From Lepidodermella squamata (lineage: Eukaryota > Gastrotricha), in the NCBI GenBank assembly GCA_047495785.1, contig JBLDXI010000042.1, positions 2,604,001 to 2,668,000 on the forward strand: DNA of 64,000 nt, in the 5' to 3' direction. Made by a program: the position numbers and the translations under genes. Each line of letters begins with the position of its first letter. Within the stretch, counting starts at the first letter, position 1. The notes beneath the pieces are model-generated. The model was not told where the DNA came from, ran no database searches, and saw nothing but the letters and a program-made list of their open reading frames with translations. Below are positions 27,101 to 40,075 of the stretch, piece by piece.

Positions 27101-29116
27101 TGCAATTTGGGATTCATTTTAACGACACGGGTATTTTCTTTAATAAGCCCGTGGTACTTCGGCACAAGTTGGCCGTCGTGTTGTTTGACAAGTCGCGGCG
27201 CATTGTTGTTATTCGCGGCGAGTGAACCTAAACATAAAAATTGGAAATTTAACAAATTTTCAAAAATTCCTCCTTAATTATAATTTTTCTTGGATATTTT
27301 TCATCTCAGCTTCGAATGCACCCAAAATTGAGGTCAATGGCACTCACACTTCGAGGTCGTTCGCTCGTGCGGACAAATTTAATAGTTAATTTTCACACAT
27401 GAGCGGAAATCGATTTAAACTGATTCATCGCCAGATTTATAGGCCCAGGATAATTCGCATTATAGTTCAATTATTCTGCTGGTCATTTGATCTCGCCTAG
27501 CCTTAAAATATCCAAATAATTCACAATCTGTCATGTTTCAAACTATCATAATATTTAATCAATTTTATACGCAATCAATTAGCGAGTAATCAATTTTTCC
27601 TACCCCTGGTTGACAATTGTATCAGCTTTCGATTTATTATATCAAAGTTCACGTTATAAAACACGAATCATGTAATTTTATTATTTTTGTCATTCACTTT
27701 CTCGCTCGCGCTAGCCAGGGAATCACAAATCAATGTGACGGTTTGAAACAGGAGTTAAAAGCTCCATGACACCTCTGCGTGCGCGCGGGAGCGGGCGATG
27801 CTAAATAAATTTATTACCAGGCGAGATTCGAATACGACAGAACTTGGCAGTTTTATTACTATTTTATAACATCACACGCGGACGCGCCAAATCACATACG
27901 ATGTCACTTTAATTTCACAACAAACACACACGCACGTATCTGCTGTTGCTGCCGGCTATAGAGACACGATCGATAATCGCGCGCTGCACGCCAAAAACAG
28001 GCAGCATTTCGCACGCGCTCGCCCGACCAAAAATCAATTACCTCTCGAGTACACATTTCGCATTCAGAGACAGTAGTAGTGGGCAAGCAAGCGAAGAAAC
28101 TCGCCATTTCGCCTGTGCTTTCTTCGCTCTCCGCGGGCCGATCGCAGCTGCGCCGCTGCTTTACATATTCATTTTTATTATGATTATCGATCGAATTTTT
28201 CAGCTACGCACACAACACAGCCTTTTGCCTTCACATCCGCCAGCGCAAACACGTCGCATAGGGAGTATAATAATAATAATATAGGATATATATTCATATG
28301 AGACGCATGTCGTCTCGGTAGCCGGAGAGGAAAAAAGTTGCGGTGCGACATCGATCGATAATTTTTCTCGTCAAAACACAAATGCAGTTAAGACGCCGAT
28401 TATTCGCTGCTGCCGACGATGAAAAATCATTCGGCAAATAATAAAAAAAGACGTCCATCATCTTGAGGTCTCGTTTTAATAATGTAATGAAAACTTGGCC
28501 ACTGGAAAGACGAAAATTCGCGCGCGCGAACGGCTGCTGTCTACGACAAACAATAAACGAGGGCCACATAGTAAATGCACCATGCAATTTAACGCGGAAA
28601 TCGATATATGACCCGAGTCGATAATTTGTTATTCCAGCTGTTATTATTGTGTTGTTTCTACCACCACAAAACGATGATGATGATGACGACGACGACAATA
28701 ATGCAAACAACGACGAAGACTACAATAACAACAAAACAGAGTAGCAATTTCCATGCTATTAGGCGCCTCAAGCACTCGCGCGGCGTATTTACAGCTTAAC
28801 GACCTCGAAGCGTTTATTTTTGTTGTGACCTCGACCCTTTGGGGAGTACATCTCACAGCTTCCGATAACGCCGAGTTCTGCGTTAAATAAACGCACAAGA
28901 AGCGTCCGTAAAATTTATATCGAATTTGAACACGCACAGCCGGAGCTTTAAATGAACATTCAGAAGCGGATTGAAAATTAATCGCTATGACGCTATGAAA
29001 ATAGCTTCGCATATGGCGCAGCTCAAGTCAATGAATTTTACAAAACGTTAAAACAACAAACCTGTCAGGAATGTAGCGGTGAGTAATAAAGGAGCAAATG
29101 TCGATTTGTGGAACAT
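24121..29116 (-). CDS. CLSTN: Calsyntenin
   Basis: Neuronal type I membrane protein that links cargo vesicles to kinesin-1 and acts at synapses. Exons 29116-29062, 27227-25737, 25681-25387 and 25330-24121 give 1016 aa. The 18-residue first exon (MFHKSTFAPLLLTATFLTG) supplies the signal peptide. Two cadherin repeats follow, with DVNEFAPEF between them. A LamG-like domain (FAVHFWMRR, GRWHHYAVQVSG, LYIDGLVE) comes next, then the calsyntenin-specific ectodomain. The membrane span is AGIGIALLIVVAVGLIAVAL, followed by a CRRRK stop. The acidic cytoplasmic tail keeps one kinesin-light-chain type motif (MEWDNSGFNVVVNP), then runs of Glu/Asp and Gln. Vertebrate calsyntenins have two such WD motifs; I see one. 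The first intron is 1.8 kb. Confidence 0.93.
27228..29061 (-). other. First intron of calsyntenin
   Basis: This 1.8 kb intron separates the signal-peptide exon from the rest. It contains a GAT/GAC/ACA trinucleotide-rich stretch near 28671-28740. No nested gene or RNA is supported. Confidence 0.6.
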
Positions 29117-32100
29117 TTCTTTACAAGACGTTGATTTCTTCAATTTAAACCAGTATCACATTGCTCGCTGAAAATAATAACAAACATTCCTATTATAAAA
29201 AAAAACATAAAAATTTCATGTCATGATCCGTGCAAAAGAGTACTAACTCGTGAAAAAATCAAAGATTAAGCTCAAAAAAATGCGCCCTTGAAAATCGATT
29301 TTTTAATCAGTATTAAAATGTGTGAAGTTCACATATGAGCTAGTGCGTGTCAGTTTGGGCGGAAAATTAGCTCACGTCATGAAAAAAGCAGCGAGCTGAT
29401 CATGAGATAAGCATTAGTGCGTCCGTATCTTAATAATGTGATTTATTGATCTGAAACCGTTTTTTTCCTATAAACCTGGTTAATGCGATTCTTGATGCAA
29501 TGTAGTAATAAACTTACTAATAGAGAATGAAACCTCTTTATGTCAGACTGAGTTAACTTCACAGAAAATACTACGAAAAACAAAAAATGCATCAACAGCC
29601 ATTCATTCAAAATAGCGTCTCGCTAGATCGAAGAATTATATGGTTGAACAATCTTGTCAACGACTGTACATAATTCGTAAACTGAAGGCCGCGTAGAATG
29701 ATGAGCATTGTTCATCGCTTCATGTAAAATCCAAGCATTTCCAATAGACACCTGAATTATTGGTTCTCGCACTAGACGCACTAGACATTTCCTCCATCTA
29801 TTAATTGTCAATTAGAATACCTAGAATACACGTTTAGTAAACGAAGCAAAACGATCTACATTCGGCTGCTGCGGAGCGCTTAGTTTATCAGCTAAAAACA
29901 CTAAAAGGACAAGATAAACACAGGATTCAGCCCACTGAGCTTAGAGCAACAGCATAATATGGACCAGATGGGTAAAAAATTCTTCCAGATTCACTCCATG
30001 AAAAATTGAACTCAAGAACACAAAACAACCTCTTTCCAGTAGCGAGCCTGTTTCTTGTAAAAATCCTTCAAACAGTTATTGTCAGCAAGAACCTGCCAGC
30101 GGAACCCTGGCGATTTCCGAGTGGGTATGTCATACGAGTTGTGAAATTTAATACTTCAAGCTAATATGTCAGGGCCTAAGGTGAAAAGCGTCAAGAGCGA
30201 AGGCTTTTATAATTACAAGACATATACGATCAACAAACTGTTAGACAGATGACGCAGTCTGCGCACAGGAAGCGGAGAAAAGGTGCATGCTAACCCAAAT
30301 TCAACGCTCTCAAAAATGACCGATTCGGCGCCCTTCAAGTTACAAGTTATACCATATACCTTACACGCTAATCCTACGAGGCGCCCTCTAAAGCCCCACC
30401 TTTTTTAGGTAGAAAAAAAGTATGTCACCAGGATAACTAAAGTAAAGGGTTTAGTAGACTTTTTCTTACCATTCGATTGGCGTAAACAAAGACATATATG
30501 TATAAATAAAAGTTTGAAGCGTAAAATCGGACTATTTTCACTTCCCGTGCTACTCCAGGCTCCACCCTTCCGAGTTATCTCCACTACTGCCTGTTAAACT
30601 TCCGGCGCCAGGAATAGGTATATAACACGAAATGCGATTGTGAAGTTAACTAAGAGAATGAGGATAATGTTATACGTCACCAGGCTTCAACGGCGATGCC
30701 CTCCATGGTAAACAAATGGTAAATGGTAGTAAATGGATAATAACTGTTGCAGAATTTCTCAAAGCCTCAAGACAGCGCATCCTTGTGGTCATCAATATTA
30801 CCTAGATTGATGCGAACAAAATGAACTACTGATGACTTTCATTCGGGGCAGGCATAAACAAAATTTGGGAGAAGGTAGCATGAAATGCTTCAGCTCAATT
30901 AAGACAAAGTCAGTATGTGGGCGAAGAAATCATATGGATATACAAGGTTGTCCTCGATCCCAATTCAAGTAAGACTTGAAAGGATTCTGCATTCTTACTT
31001 CTATCAGTTATCGCAAGATTGATAGCGAACTCATTTATTATGAGTTAACAGTGGTTGTCATAGGTCATAGGTCCAATTGAATAACTTTATTCTCACTGAC
31101 ATCGCTATTAGAGCCTCAAAGGACGAATGATTTAGACGCATATCAGCAAGAGATAGCAGAGAAGAAAGGAAATTGTGGAAACCACCAATGCAAGACGTTT
31201 ATTTTCCCAAGCTGACATTTACCCGTTCCTTATCGAGCCAAGCAAACTGATTCTGGCTAAAATGAAGTGCAAGTTGAGCGAAGCAAAGTATTTCTATGGA
31301 GTCTCCATGCGGTAGCGCCAACATCAATTGACAGGAAAAGGCACTTAGCAAAAAGCAAGCACCCGCCACGAATTTACACAATTTTACTGAAGACTGAAGG
31401 GTGGAGAGGACGCTTAACGCTTATCGGCGATCGGCTAACGGCTTACCGCAACAGGACGGAAATGCGAAGGACACTTGGTTTTAGTTGGCTTTGGCAAAGA
31501 AAAATCGGGTCCCCAAAAAGACATCGCCGTCCTACCCCACACTTTTTATACATTTCCGCCGAATTAAAATGATACTTCAACAAATAAGTCAAATAGTACA
31601 TTTAAAAATCTGAAACATATACTTACATTTATTATATGTGAAAACAAAACCAAAATAAAAATGTTGCCGCTGCCGCGTGGGAAAACCCCGCGGCGAATGA
31701 GACTCAAAACGTTCGAAGCCTGTCGTTAGTTCTGAAAAAAGAAAGCAGCCAGCAGCCATCGACAATCGGTCATCGATCATAATCTGCCATCACCACTTTG
31801 GTTCAACGGGGTGTTGTAATATATACCGGTCAGGTTTGATTTTCAATGGATTCTTCTGATGTTTTTTACTCAGAGCCTGCAATACCGAAACAAAATGAAA
31901 AATTAATCCTGCTCAGGGTTTCATCTTCATCTTCTTCGAAGCTGAGAACTGGGTGTTTGATATTATTTGTGTTTCGGCCTAAATAGCTGACAGTGAAGAA
32001 TCACTAATGTTTTACTTCTTGAACTTGAGTTGAATTGTGCAGAAAAGCGTTGTTGGGCTCATCGTGATAGATGCCCGAAGGTAAAGATGCCGGGCATAAG

Positions 32101-32493
32101 GCATTTCCATTTTCAAGCATTAGAACTAAAGCATGAATGATCAGGTTGTCGAGATCCTCACTTTCAATGTCTAAGTAGCAATAACATCAGTGAGTTGGTG
32201 GCTTAGTGACGGAGGCAGTAGGCTATCGTTCTGGATGTTCAAGAATCCCTATGAAGTATGAAGCTATCCATCTGGTGAGATAATCAGTGCCATTTGTCAA
32301 TTGCAAATGTTTTTTGCTGAAACATTCCTTCGAAATCTCTTTACACTGCATCTTGGTACCAACCAGTCTTGTTATTGCACATCCCGTAATTCCAATCAGT
32401 ATTTTGCAATCCACTCTGTCTAAAGCTCAATGCTCACGCCATTCTTAATCTCATAAACATGTTCTTTTTTATGTACTTAGATATTTTATATTG
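29117..32493. other. Intergenic between calsyntenin and RPB1, no gene seen
   Basis: Divergent spacer of 3.4 kb. The calsyntenin promoter should lie near 29.1 kb and the RPB1 promoter just before 32.49 kb. Short frames lack similarity. A small tandem AAATGGTA-type repeat lies near 30715-30735. Confidence 0.45.
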
Positions 32494-35400
32494 ATGGCTT
32501 GGATTGACTCAAGCTGTCCGCTCAGAAATGCTAAGAGAGTGCAGTTCGGCATTTTATCGCCAGAAGAAATTGTAAGTTGACTACTCATTGTTAAAATGGC
32601 AACTGATTATTGATCTTTTTCCAGCGGCGGATGTCAGTCACAGAAGGTGGTATCACCTTTCCTGGCACTATGGAGGCTGGCAAGCCGAAGCTTTGCGGTT
32701 TGATGGATCCTCGGCAGGGTGTCATTGAGCGAACGGGCAAATGTTTGACTTGCTCATGTGATATGAACACATGTCCTGGTCATTTTGGCCACGTTGAACT
32801 GGCCCGCCCGGTTTACCACATTGGCTGGCTTACAAAAACTATAAAAATTCTTCGCTGCGTATGCTTTTACTGCGCAAAAATGCTCGTCGACTCAGTAAGC
32901 GTTGTTACGTGTAATGTGCTAACTATTTTATCGGTTTTGTTGTTGTCAGGATAGCCCTGCAATTAAAGAAGCTATTGCAAAGACTCGACTAAGCCCGCGT
33001 CGTCGACTCGCCCTCGTATATGAGCTGTGCAAATCCAGAAATATTTGCGAAGGCGCAGAAGAAGACGTACCAGGTGGTCAGCCGGTGAAGGAGGAGGAAG
33101 ACGATTTTGGCCTAAAGAAAAAGAAGAAGGGCTTTGTGAAAGGTGGCTGCGGGCGCTATCAACCTCAGTACCGCCGTCAAGGCCTCGAGTTGACAGCAGA
33201 ATGGAAACATCAAAACGATGACACCCAAGAGCGTAAAATAATTTTAACTGCCGAGCGCGTTCTCGAAGTATTTCGGCGTGTGTCTGACATTGACTGCTTC
33301 GCATTGGGTATGGACCCGCGTTGGGCTCGTCCCGATTGGATGATAATATCGGTTCTTCCCGTTGCACCATTGTGCGTTCGACCTTCAGTTGTCATGTTCG
33401 GCACGACTCGAAATCAAGACGATTTGACTCACAAATTGGCTGATATAGTCAAGTGGAACAATCAGTTGAAGAGGAATGAACAAAATGGTGCAGCTGCACA
33501 TATCATTGCTGAGGATGTAAAGATGCTTCAATATCACGTAGCCACGCTTTTCGACAATGAAATTCCCGGTCTTCCTAAGGCTACACAAAAATCCGGTCGT
33601 CCCCTCAAATCAATCAAACAAAGATTAAAGGGGAAAGAAGGTCGTATTCGAGGCAATTTGATGGGTAAACGTGTCGATTTCTCCGGTCGTACTGTCATCA
33701 CGCCTGATCCGAATCTACGGATTGATCAAGTCGGCGTTCCTCGAACAATTGCTCAGAATTTGACGTTTCCTGAGATTGTCTCCCCGCTCAACATGGACTA
33801 CCTGCGAGAGCTCGTAGAACGTGGTCCGAATCAATATCCTGGTGCTCGATACATCATTCGAGATGATGGTACTCGAATCGATTTGCGATTCAATCCTCGC
33901 CCTGCTGATCTCCACCTTCAACCCGGTTATAAGGTGGAACGACATATGCGAGATGGCGATGCTGTCGTTTTCAATCGTCAGCCCACTCTTCACAAGATGT
34001 CTATGATGTGTCACAGAGTCAAGGTGCTTCCATGGTCTACTTTCCGCCTTAATCTTTCAGTAACAACCCCGTACAACGCCGATTTCGACGGTGACGAAAT
34101 GAATCTTCATTTGCCTCAATCATACGAGGCGAGAGCTGAAATTCTCGAGTTGGCTTTGGTACCTCGTCTCATCATCACACCCCAAGCCAATCGACCTGTC
34201 ATGGGTATTGTGCAAGATACGCTGACAGCTTCCAACAAAATGACAAAGCGCGACGTTTTCATCGAAAAAGAAAACGTGATGAACCTGCTGCTTCAAATTC
34301 CTCATTGGAACGGCATTATCCCCCAGCCGGCTATTCTCAAGCCAAAACCACTATGGACCGGTAAACAGCTGTTCTCACTGACCATTCCTGGCAAGGTTAA
34401 CTGCGTCAGAACCCACAACGCCCATCCTGACGATGAAGATCGAGGGCCATACAAGTGGCTATCCCCGGGTGATACGAAGGTCCTAATCGAAAACGGCGAG
34501 CTGATTTGCGGAATGTTGGACAAACGCACACTCGGTCCGTCTAGCGGTTCTCTCATGCACATTGTCGCTTTGGAGTTGACCCACGTTGAAGCCGGCGAGT
34601 TTTACGGCCACATTCAAACCCTCATCAACAACTGGCTGCTAATCGATGGTCACACAATCGGTATTGGTGACACTATCGCCGACCCTCAGACCTACGAGGA
34701 GATCCAGGAAACGATTAAATCCGCCAAAAATCGTGTGTATGAAGTCATTGAAAAAGCGCATCACGACGACTTGGAGCCCACCCCTGGTAACACGTTGCGT
34801 CAAACTTTCGAGAACACCGTGAATCACCTCTTGAACGACGCCCGTGACAAAACTGGTGGTTCTGCTCAGCGTTCGTTGTCAGAGTTCAACAACTTCAAGG
34901 CGATGGTCGTTTCCGGTGCGAAAGGTTCGAAAATTAACATTTCTCAGGTCATCGCCTGTGTCGGTCAGCAAAACGTCGAAGGTAAACGTATTCCGTTCGG
35001 CTTCTCGCGGCGTACCCTGCCTCATTTCATCAAGGACGACTACGGTCCTGAGTCGAAGGGTTTCGTCGAGAACTCTTACCTCGCCGGTCTGACCCCGTCC
35101 GAATTCTTCTTCCACGCCATGGGAGGTCGTGAAGGTCTTATCGATACCGCCGTCAAAACTGCCGAAACCGGTTACATCCAACGTCGTCTCATCAAGTCCA
35201 TGGAGTCAGTCATGGTCAAATACGACGGAACTATTCGTAACCAGCTCGAGCAGATGGTTCAATTCCGTTACGGTGAAGATGGCCTCGACGCGACTCGAGT
35301 CGAGTTCCAGAACTTGCTATCGTACAAGCCTAGCGACAAAGCCTTCGAAAAATCGTTCAGGTTCGACCTGAATAATCAAAAGCAGTTGAATGACGTGTTC

Positions 35401-38400
35401 AACGACGATCTTGTGCGAGAGATTTCAGGTGACACCAAACTCCCTCTTGAAATCGACCTCGAATTCGAGCAGTTATCAAAGGATCGTCGCGAGCTGCGAA
35501 TGTTGTTCAAAAATGGAAACGCTCGAGTTGTCCTACCGTGTAATATCGAACGTTTAGTTTGGAACGCGCAGAAAATTTTCAAAATCGACACCCGCCGTCC
35601 TACAGATCTCAACCCACTTCAAGTCGTGCAAAGTGTCCGAGACCTTTGCGAGCGACTGGTCATCGTGAAGGGCGAGGACCGTTTGAGTAAAGAAGCTAAC
35701 CGAAACGCAACTTTGCTGATTGATACTCACATTCGATCATCACTGTGCACGAAACGAGCCTGCGTCGACTATCGGTTGAGCACTGCGGCCTTCGAATGGC
35801 TGGTTGGTGAAATTGAGTCGCGCTTCAACCAGGCCATGGCCCATCCGGGTGAAATGGTTGGTCCCCTCGCCGCCCAGTCTCTCGGTGAGCCGGCTACTCA
35901 GATGACACTGAACACTTTCCACTACGCCGGTGTGTCGGCTAAGAACGTAACACTCGGTGTGCCGCGTTTGAAGGAAATCATCAACGTGTCGAAGAAGCCG
36001 AAGACCCCCTCGCTCACTGTTTTCTTGACTGGTCAGGCTGCTAAAGACGCGGAACGAGCCAAGGATGTTCTCTGTCGACTTGAGCACACAACTCTTCGAA
36101 AAGTCACAGCAAACACGGCGATTTACTACGATCCAGATCCTAAGAACACGGTACGTATTTATGGTTTAGAAATTTCCACTGTATTTAAGCTGAATATTTC
36201 ACCGCCCAACTTGAACTTTTTTAAGGAGGATTTAAAAAATAATAATTATCAACAGGGTTGCTACGTGAAATGTTTAGCTTAAAGTGGAAATTCCGCATTA
36301 GACTTTCTGTGATGAAATGTGTGACTTGCCCTCTATCTGATCAAACTTGATTATTAAGTCTAATTAACCTGATTTTAAAATTGAAAATTTTAACCAATTT
36401 TTCCATATTTTCTTGCGAAAATAACCTTTTTTACGTTTTAATTTCAGCTGATTGCCGAGGATCAAGATTTCGTGTCGATTTACTACGAGATGTCTGAAGT
36501 CGACCCGTCTCGGTTGTCGCCATGGTTGCTACGTATCGAGCTCGATCGCAAGCGTATGACCGACAAAAAGCTGACAATGGAACAGATTTCGGAGAAAATT
36601 TCCCTCGCTTTCGGCGAAGATCTTAACTGCATGTTCAACGACGATAACGCTGAGAAGCTCATCTTGCGTATTCGCATCACCTCGAACCCTGAAGAGAAGG
36701 TCGCCGAGCAAATGGATAACGATGGCGGGCAGGTCGTGGTCGAATCCGCGAATCGCATGGACGACTACATGTTCTTGCGGTGTATCGAGGCTAATCTGCT
36801 CAGTGATTTGACCCTCCAGGGCATCGAAGCTATTTCGAAGGTCTACATGCATCTTCCGAAAACTGAAGACAAGAAGCGCATCGTTATTACCGACACTGGT
36901 GAATTCAAGGGCATTGCCGAGTGGATTCTCGAAACCGACGGTACTGCGTTGCAGCAGGTCTTGAGTGAGCGTGACGTGAATAACTCGAGAACATTCACCA
37001 ACGACGTCGTTGAAATTTTTTCGGTACTCGGTATCGAAGCTGTGCGTAAATCCATCGAAAACGAGATGAATAACGTCATTTCTTTCGACGGCTCGTACGT
37101 CAACTACCGTCATTTAGCCCTGCTTTGCGAGGTTATGACTGCAAAGGGCCATTTGATGGCTATTACCCGTCACGGTATCAACCGGCAAGACACTGGTGCG
37201 CTGGCGAGGTGCTCGTTCGAAGAAACTGTCGACATTTTGTTGGACGCGGCGAGTCATGGTGAAAGTGACCCGTTGCGTGGTGTCTCCGAAAACATTATGA
37301 TGGGTCAACTTGGTCGGTTGGGCACCGGGTCGTTCGAGTTACTACTCGACGCTGAGAAGTGTAGACAAGCCATGGAAATTCCGATGGGACCTGGTTTGGG
37401 AATGGGCATGACTGGTATGCTGGAGGCCGGTCCGAGCCAAATCACCCCCTGGCACGACTTGTCAGCTCAAACCCCTGCCTATGTCGGCGATATGTTCCCT
37501 GGTGGCGCTACCCCTGGTGGTTTTGGGGTGGGTGCCTTCTCACCCAGCGCTCAGTCTGAAGTCGGTCTTTCGCCCGGCTACAGCCCTGGTTGGTCACCAT
37601 CCGGCGGCATGTCACCCTCAGCGAGCCCGATGAGCCCTTATGTACCCAGCCCGGGGCAACATTCGCCATCTTATTCGCCGACTTCGCCTCTATACATGCC
37701 GCAATCACCGGCTAGCCCTGGTCTACCGGGTGGTCTCGCCTCGCCGACTTACAGCCCGAGCTACTCGCCATCTACGCCAGCCTATCCACCGGCTAGCCCT
37801 CACTACAGCCCGACCAGCCCGAGTTACAGTCCAACTTCGCCATCATACAGCCCGACGTCGCCTTCCTACTCGCCATCGAGTCCTAAATTCAGCCCGACCA
37901 GTCCGACTTACAGTCCAACTAGCCCGAGCTACAGCCCCACATCGCCGTCGTACTCGCCTTCTAGTCCGAAGTTCAGTCCGACTAGTCCTACCTACAGCCC
38001 GACAAGGTAATTTGAATTCATAATTCTACCCAAAATGACGCTTTTATGATGAGATTTTTGACTTGCCCTCTATTAGTTTACCGATGATTATTAAGTCCTT
38101 ACTGATTCAAGCTTTATACTCAATTTTCGAAGCGTGTAATTTTGCATGGTTTAATGCGATTTTTTTTCAAATTTTAAGCCCGTCGTACAGTCCGACTTCG
38201 CCTTCTTACTCGCCATCGAGTCCGAAATTCAGTCCGACAAGTCCGACCTACAGTCCAACAAGGTAATTATTTCAGCGATTTTCGTGTACATATTCAGAAC
38301 TTATTTTCCTATTTTAGCCCGACGTACAGCCCAACATCGCCGTCTTATTCACCGTCGAGCCCGAATTTCAGCCCTACTTCTCCGACTTACAGCCCAACCA

Positions 38401-38826
38401 GGTTTGTATTCGATTACCTTTCAGTAACAGATTGCCGATTTTATGATGATTTTTCAAGACTTGCCCTATATGAATCATTTGATTATTAGTCCTCATAACT
38501 GATAGAATTCTTTTTAGTAGAGATTTATGGCTTTTTGTATCTTTGTCAAATTTTTTATTCCAATTTTCTGATTTTCCAGTCCGGTTTATTCACCAACATC
38601 TCCCGCGGTCTATTCGCCATCGTCACCTGCCGCGTATTCACCGACGTACTCGCCAACTTCGCCGCGTTACACACCTGGCTCGCCTGAATACAGCCCATCT
38701 AATATAACATCGCCAGCCTACACTCCTCGCACTCCGGCGACACCCGGCCAACCGGAGGCAAGACGCGACGGCGCCGGTCCATCCGGAACCGGAGGTCGAG
38801 GCGCTCAGGGCGGAGCGAAACGTTGA
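32494..38826 (+). CDS. POLR2A: RNA polymerase II largest subunit RPB1
   Basis: Catalytic subunit of Pol II. Exons 32494-32571, 32625-32894, 32950-36150, 36448-38006, 38179-38262, 38318-38401 and 38580-38826 give 1840 aa, close to other invertebrate RPB1 proteins. The N-terminus ([11 protein letters not shown]) leads to the clamp zinc site ([17 protein letters not shown]). Active-site metal A is held by [12 protein letters not shown]. The bridge helix ([20 protein letters not shown]) and trigger-loop region ([19 protein letters not shown]) are present. The CTD has heptads of YSPTSPS type. A 28-residue, four-heptad module recurs: twice in exon 4 and once as each of exons 5 and 6 (84 bp each). 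The protein ends in a short Gly/Arg tail. Introns 3, 4 and 6 each contain a box C/D snoRNA. All CTD introns are phase 2 and interrupt a Ser codon. Confidence 0.98.
36309..36372 (+). ncRNA. Box C/D snoRNA copy 1 (type A) in RPB1 intron 3
   Basis: Box C GTGATGA at the start and box D CTGA at the end. Internal D-prime is CTGA, preceded by the guide GACTTGCCCTC, complementary to 18S rRNA GAGGGCAAGUC. Box D lies 75 nt before the 3-prime splice site at 36447, as in intron-processed C/D snoRNAs. The host intron (297 bp) is longer than the others. In type A the fifth nucleotide upstream of D-prime pairs with the A of GAGGGC; from memory this is human A590 / yeast A541, the SNORD62/snR41 site. Confidence 0.85.
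38046..38105 (+). ncRNA. Box C/D snoRNA copy 2 (type A-prime) in RPB1 intron 4
   Basis: Box C ATGATGA, box D CTGA, guide GACTTGCCCTC. D-prime is degenerate (TTAG instead of CTGA), as in copy 7. A TGATTATTAAGTCC segment follows, containing C-prime and the conserved AAGTC. Box D is 73 nt before the splice site. The host intron (172 bp) splits the CTD coding region. Confidence 0.82.
38443..38502 (+). ncRNA. Box C/D snoRNA copy 3 (type B) in RPB1 intron 6
   Basis: Box C ATGATGA and box D CTGA. The guide AGACTTGCCCT is followed by TATATGA, so D-prime is probably ATGA. The 11-nt guide pairs with AGGGCAAGUCU of 18S rRNA, shifted from type A. Box D is 77 nt before the splice site. The host intron is 178 bp and splits the CTD. 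Confidence 0.82.
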
Positions 38827-39107
38827 TTTGATCCGCAACTTGTATAATCTTAACTTCTAAATTTTCTAGACTTCACACCAGAACCTTGAAATGTTTAGAG
38901 CTGCTTGGTTGTCTATTTCACTGCTCCTCATCTCACACGCCTGCGTTTCTTTAGTTGACGTCGCGGCGATGTGTTGATTTCTACGCTTAGGGATCATGCT
39001 TTCTTTCGAGCGCAATATTCAACCTAACAACTGCTCTTGTCTTACTGCATTCAATTAATTCATTCATTTTGTGATTACAGTTTTCGTATACGGTGTCTTA
39101 TCTTGAC

Positions 39108-39113
39108 AATAAA
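39108..39113 (+). terminator. RPB1 poly(A) signal
   Basis: AATAAA 282 bp after the RPB1 stop codon, the only clear signal before the snoRNA host gene. Confidence 0.6.
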
Positions 39114-39266
39114 GATCCATCACCATCTTTGGATAAATCCAGGGTGACTTTTTATTAATTTTTTTACGGTGTATTTCTAGGTTAATAATTTGGTTTTTAC
39201 GCTACGCATGAAGTTGGGCCGAAATCAAGGTATTTTATTTATCGAGGTGAAACGAGTTGTTTGATA

Positions 39267-39329
39267 GTGATGATATTCGTGACTTGCCCTCTATCTGAGC
39301 TTCGGCTTTGATAATTAAGTCTAATCTGA
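39267..39329 (+). ncRNA. Box C/D snoRNA copy 4 (type A)
   Basis: Box C GTGATGA, guide GACTTGCCCTC, D-prime CTGA, C-prime-like TTGATAAT, conserved AAGTC, box D CTGA. Box D is 65 nt before the splice site at 39394. Confidence 0.85.
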
Positions 39330-39479
39330 AAACAGAGGGAAAGAAATGAATTTTTCCGACAACGTTTCGGTGGCTAAATTTTATTTGTGTACAGGTTCAA
39401 TTGTTGCTGATGGAAATAGAAAATTGGCGTAAATACGAGGTAAGATTTAAAAACATCTCGATTAGCAAAACTAGAGTTT

Positions 39480-39542
39480 ATGATGATATTCGTGACTTGC
39501 CCTCTATCTGAGTCAAGACCTTGACTTTTAAGTCTTTTCTGA
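39480..39542 (+). ncRNA. Box C/D snoRNA copy 5 (type A2)
   Basis: Same 5-prime half as type A (guide GACTTGCCCTC before CTGA). The 3-prime half differs, with AGTCAAGACCTTGACTTT before AAGTC, and is shared with copy 12. Box D CTGA is 71 nt before the splice site. Confidence 0.85.
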
Positions 39543-39704
39543 TTAGCGCATGTATCGCCTTGATTTGAGAGGTTTGAGCGCAGTAATTGATTGTTTTTTC
39601 AACGTTTTATCAGACTGCAAACGGCGTTGTTCCTGATCAAGTTGGTCTGAAATCTCAAGGTGATTTTTCAATAAAACTTGTAGGATATTGCGGTGTTTTA
39701 TAAC

Positions 39705-39766
39705 CTGATGAATTTGAAGACTTGCCCTATATGAAAAAATCTTGATTATCAGTCCACAAATACTGA
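39705..39766 (+). ncRNA. Box C/D snoRNA copy 6 (type B)
   Basis: Box C is CTGATGA (first base departs from the purine consensus). The guide is AAGACTTGCCCT, then ATATGA, C-prime-like TTGATTAT, CAGTCC and box D CTGA. Box D is 71 nt before the splice site at 39837. Confidence 0.82.
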
Positions 39767-40075
39767 AAATACTTATAAATGCTTGGAAGGAAGAAGAAAC
39801 TCATGTTCTCGATTTTTACACGGTTTTTAATTTGCAGTTTTTCGGGCTTGAAGATCGTTGAGAAAAAGGCGGATCTACCCTCGAACGAGCTTGATGGCGA
39901 ATGGCAATTAAAAGAGGGCTTGATTGAAGCTCTTGAAAAATGAAGTTGCGATCAAAGAAACATCGACAGAAATATTTGCGACCTGTGTCGACTTCTCAAG
40001 TTCAGCGGATCTTGAGTTCAATGGAATCCTATGATGAGGTAATGCTCGGAAATATTCGTATTATCAATCGCAATT

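Noticed and set aside
28671-28740. Trinucleotide-rich stretch in the calsyntenin intron
   Set aside because: It is an ordinary imperfect microsatellite, with no sign of function.
29623-29811. 62-codon minus-strand frame in the calsyntenin-RPB1 spacer
   Set aside because: Too short, no similarity, and no supporting splice structure.
36529-37113. 194-codon minus-strand frame in RPB1
   Set aside because: It is an antisense shadow of strongly biased RPB1 coding sequence, with no similarity.
37640-38023. Plus-strand Arg/His-rich 127-codon frame over the RPB1 CTD
   Set aside because: It is a frame shadow of the repetitive CTD codons.
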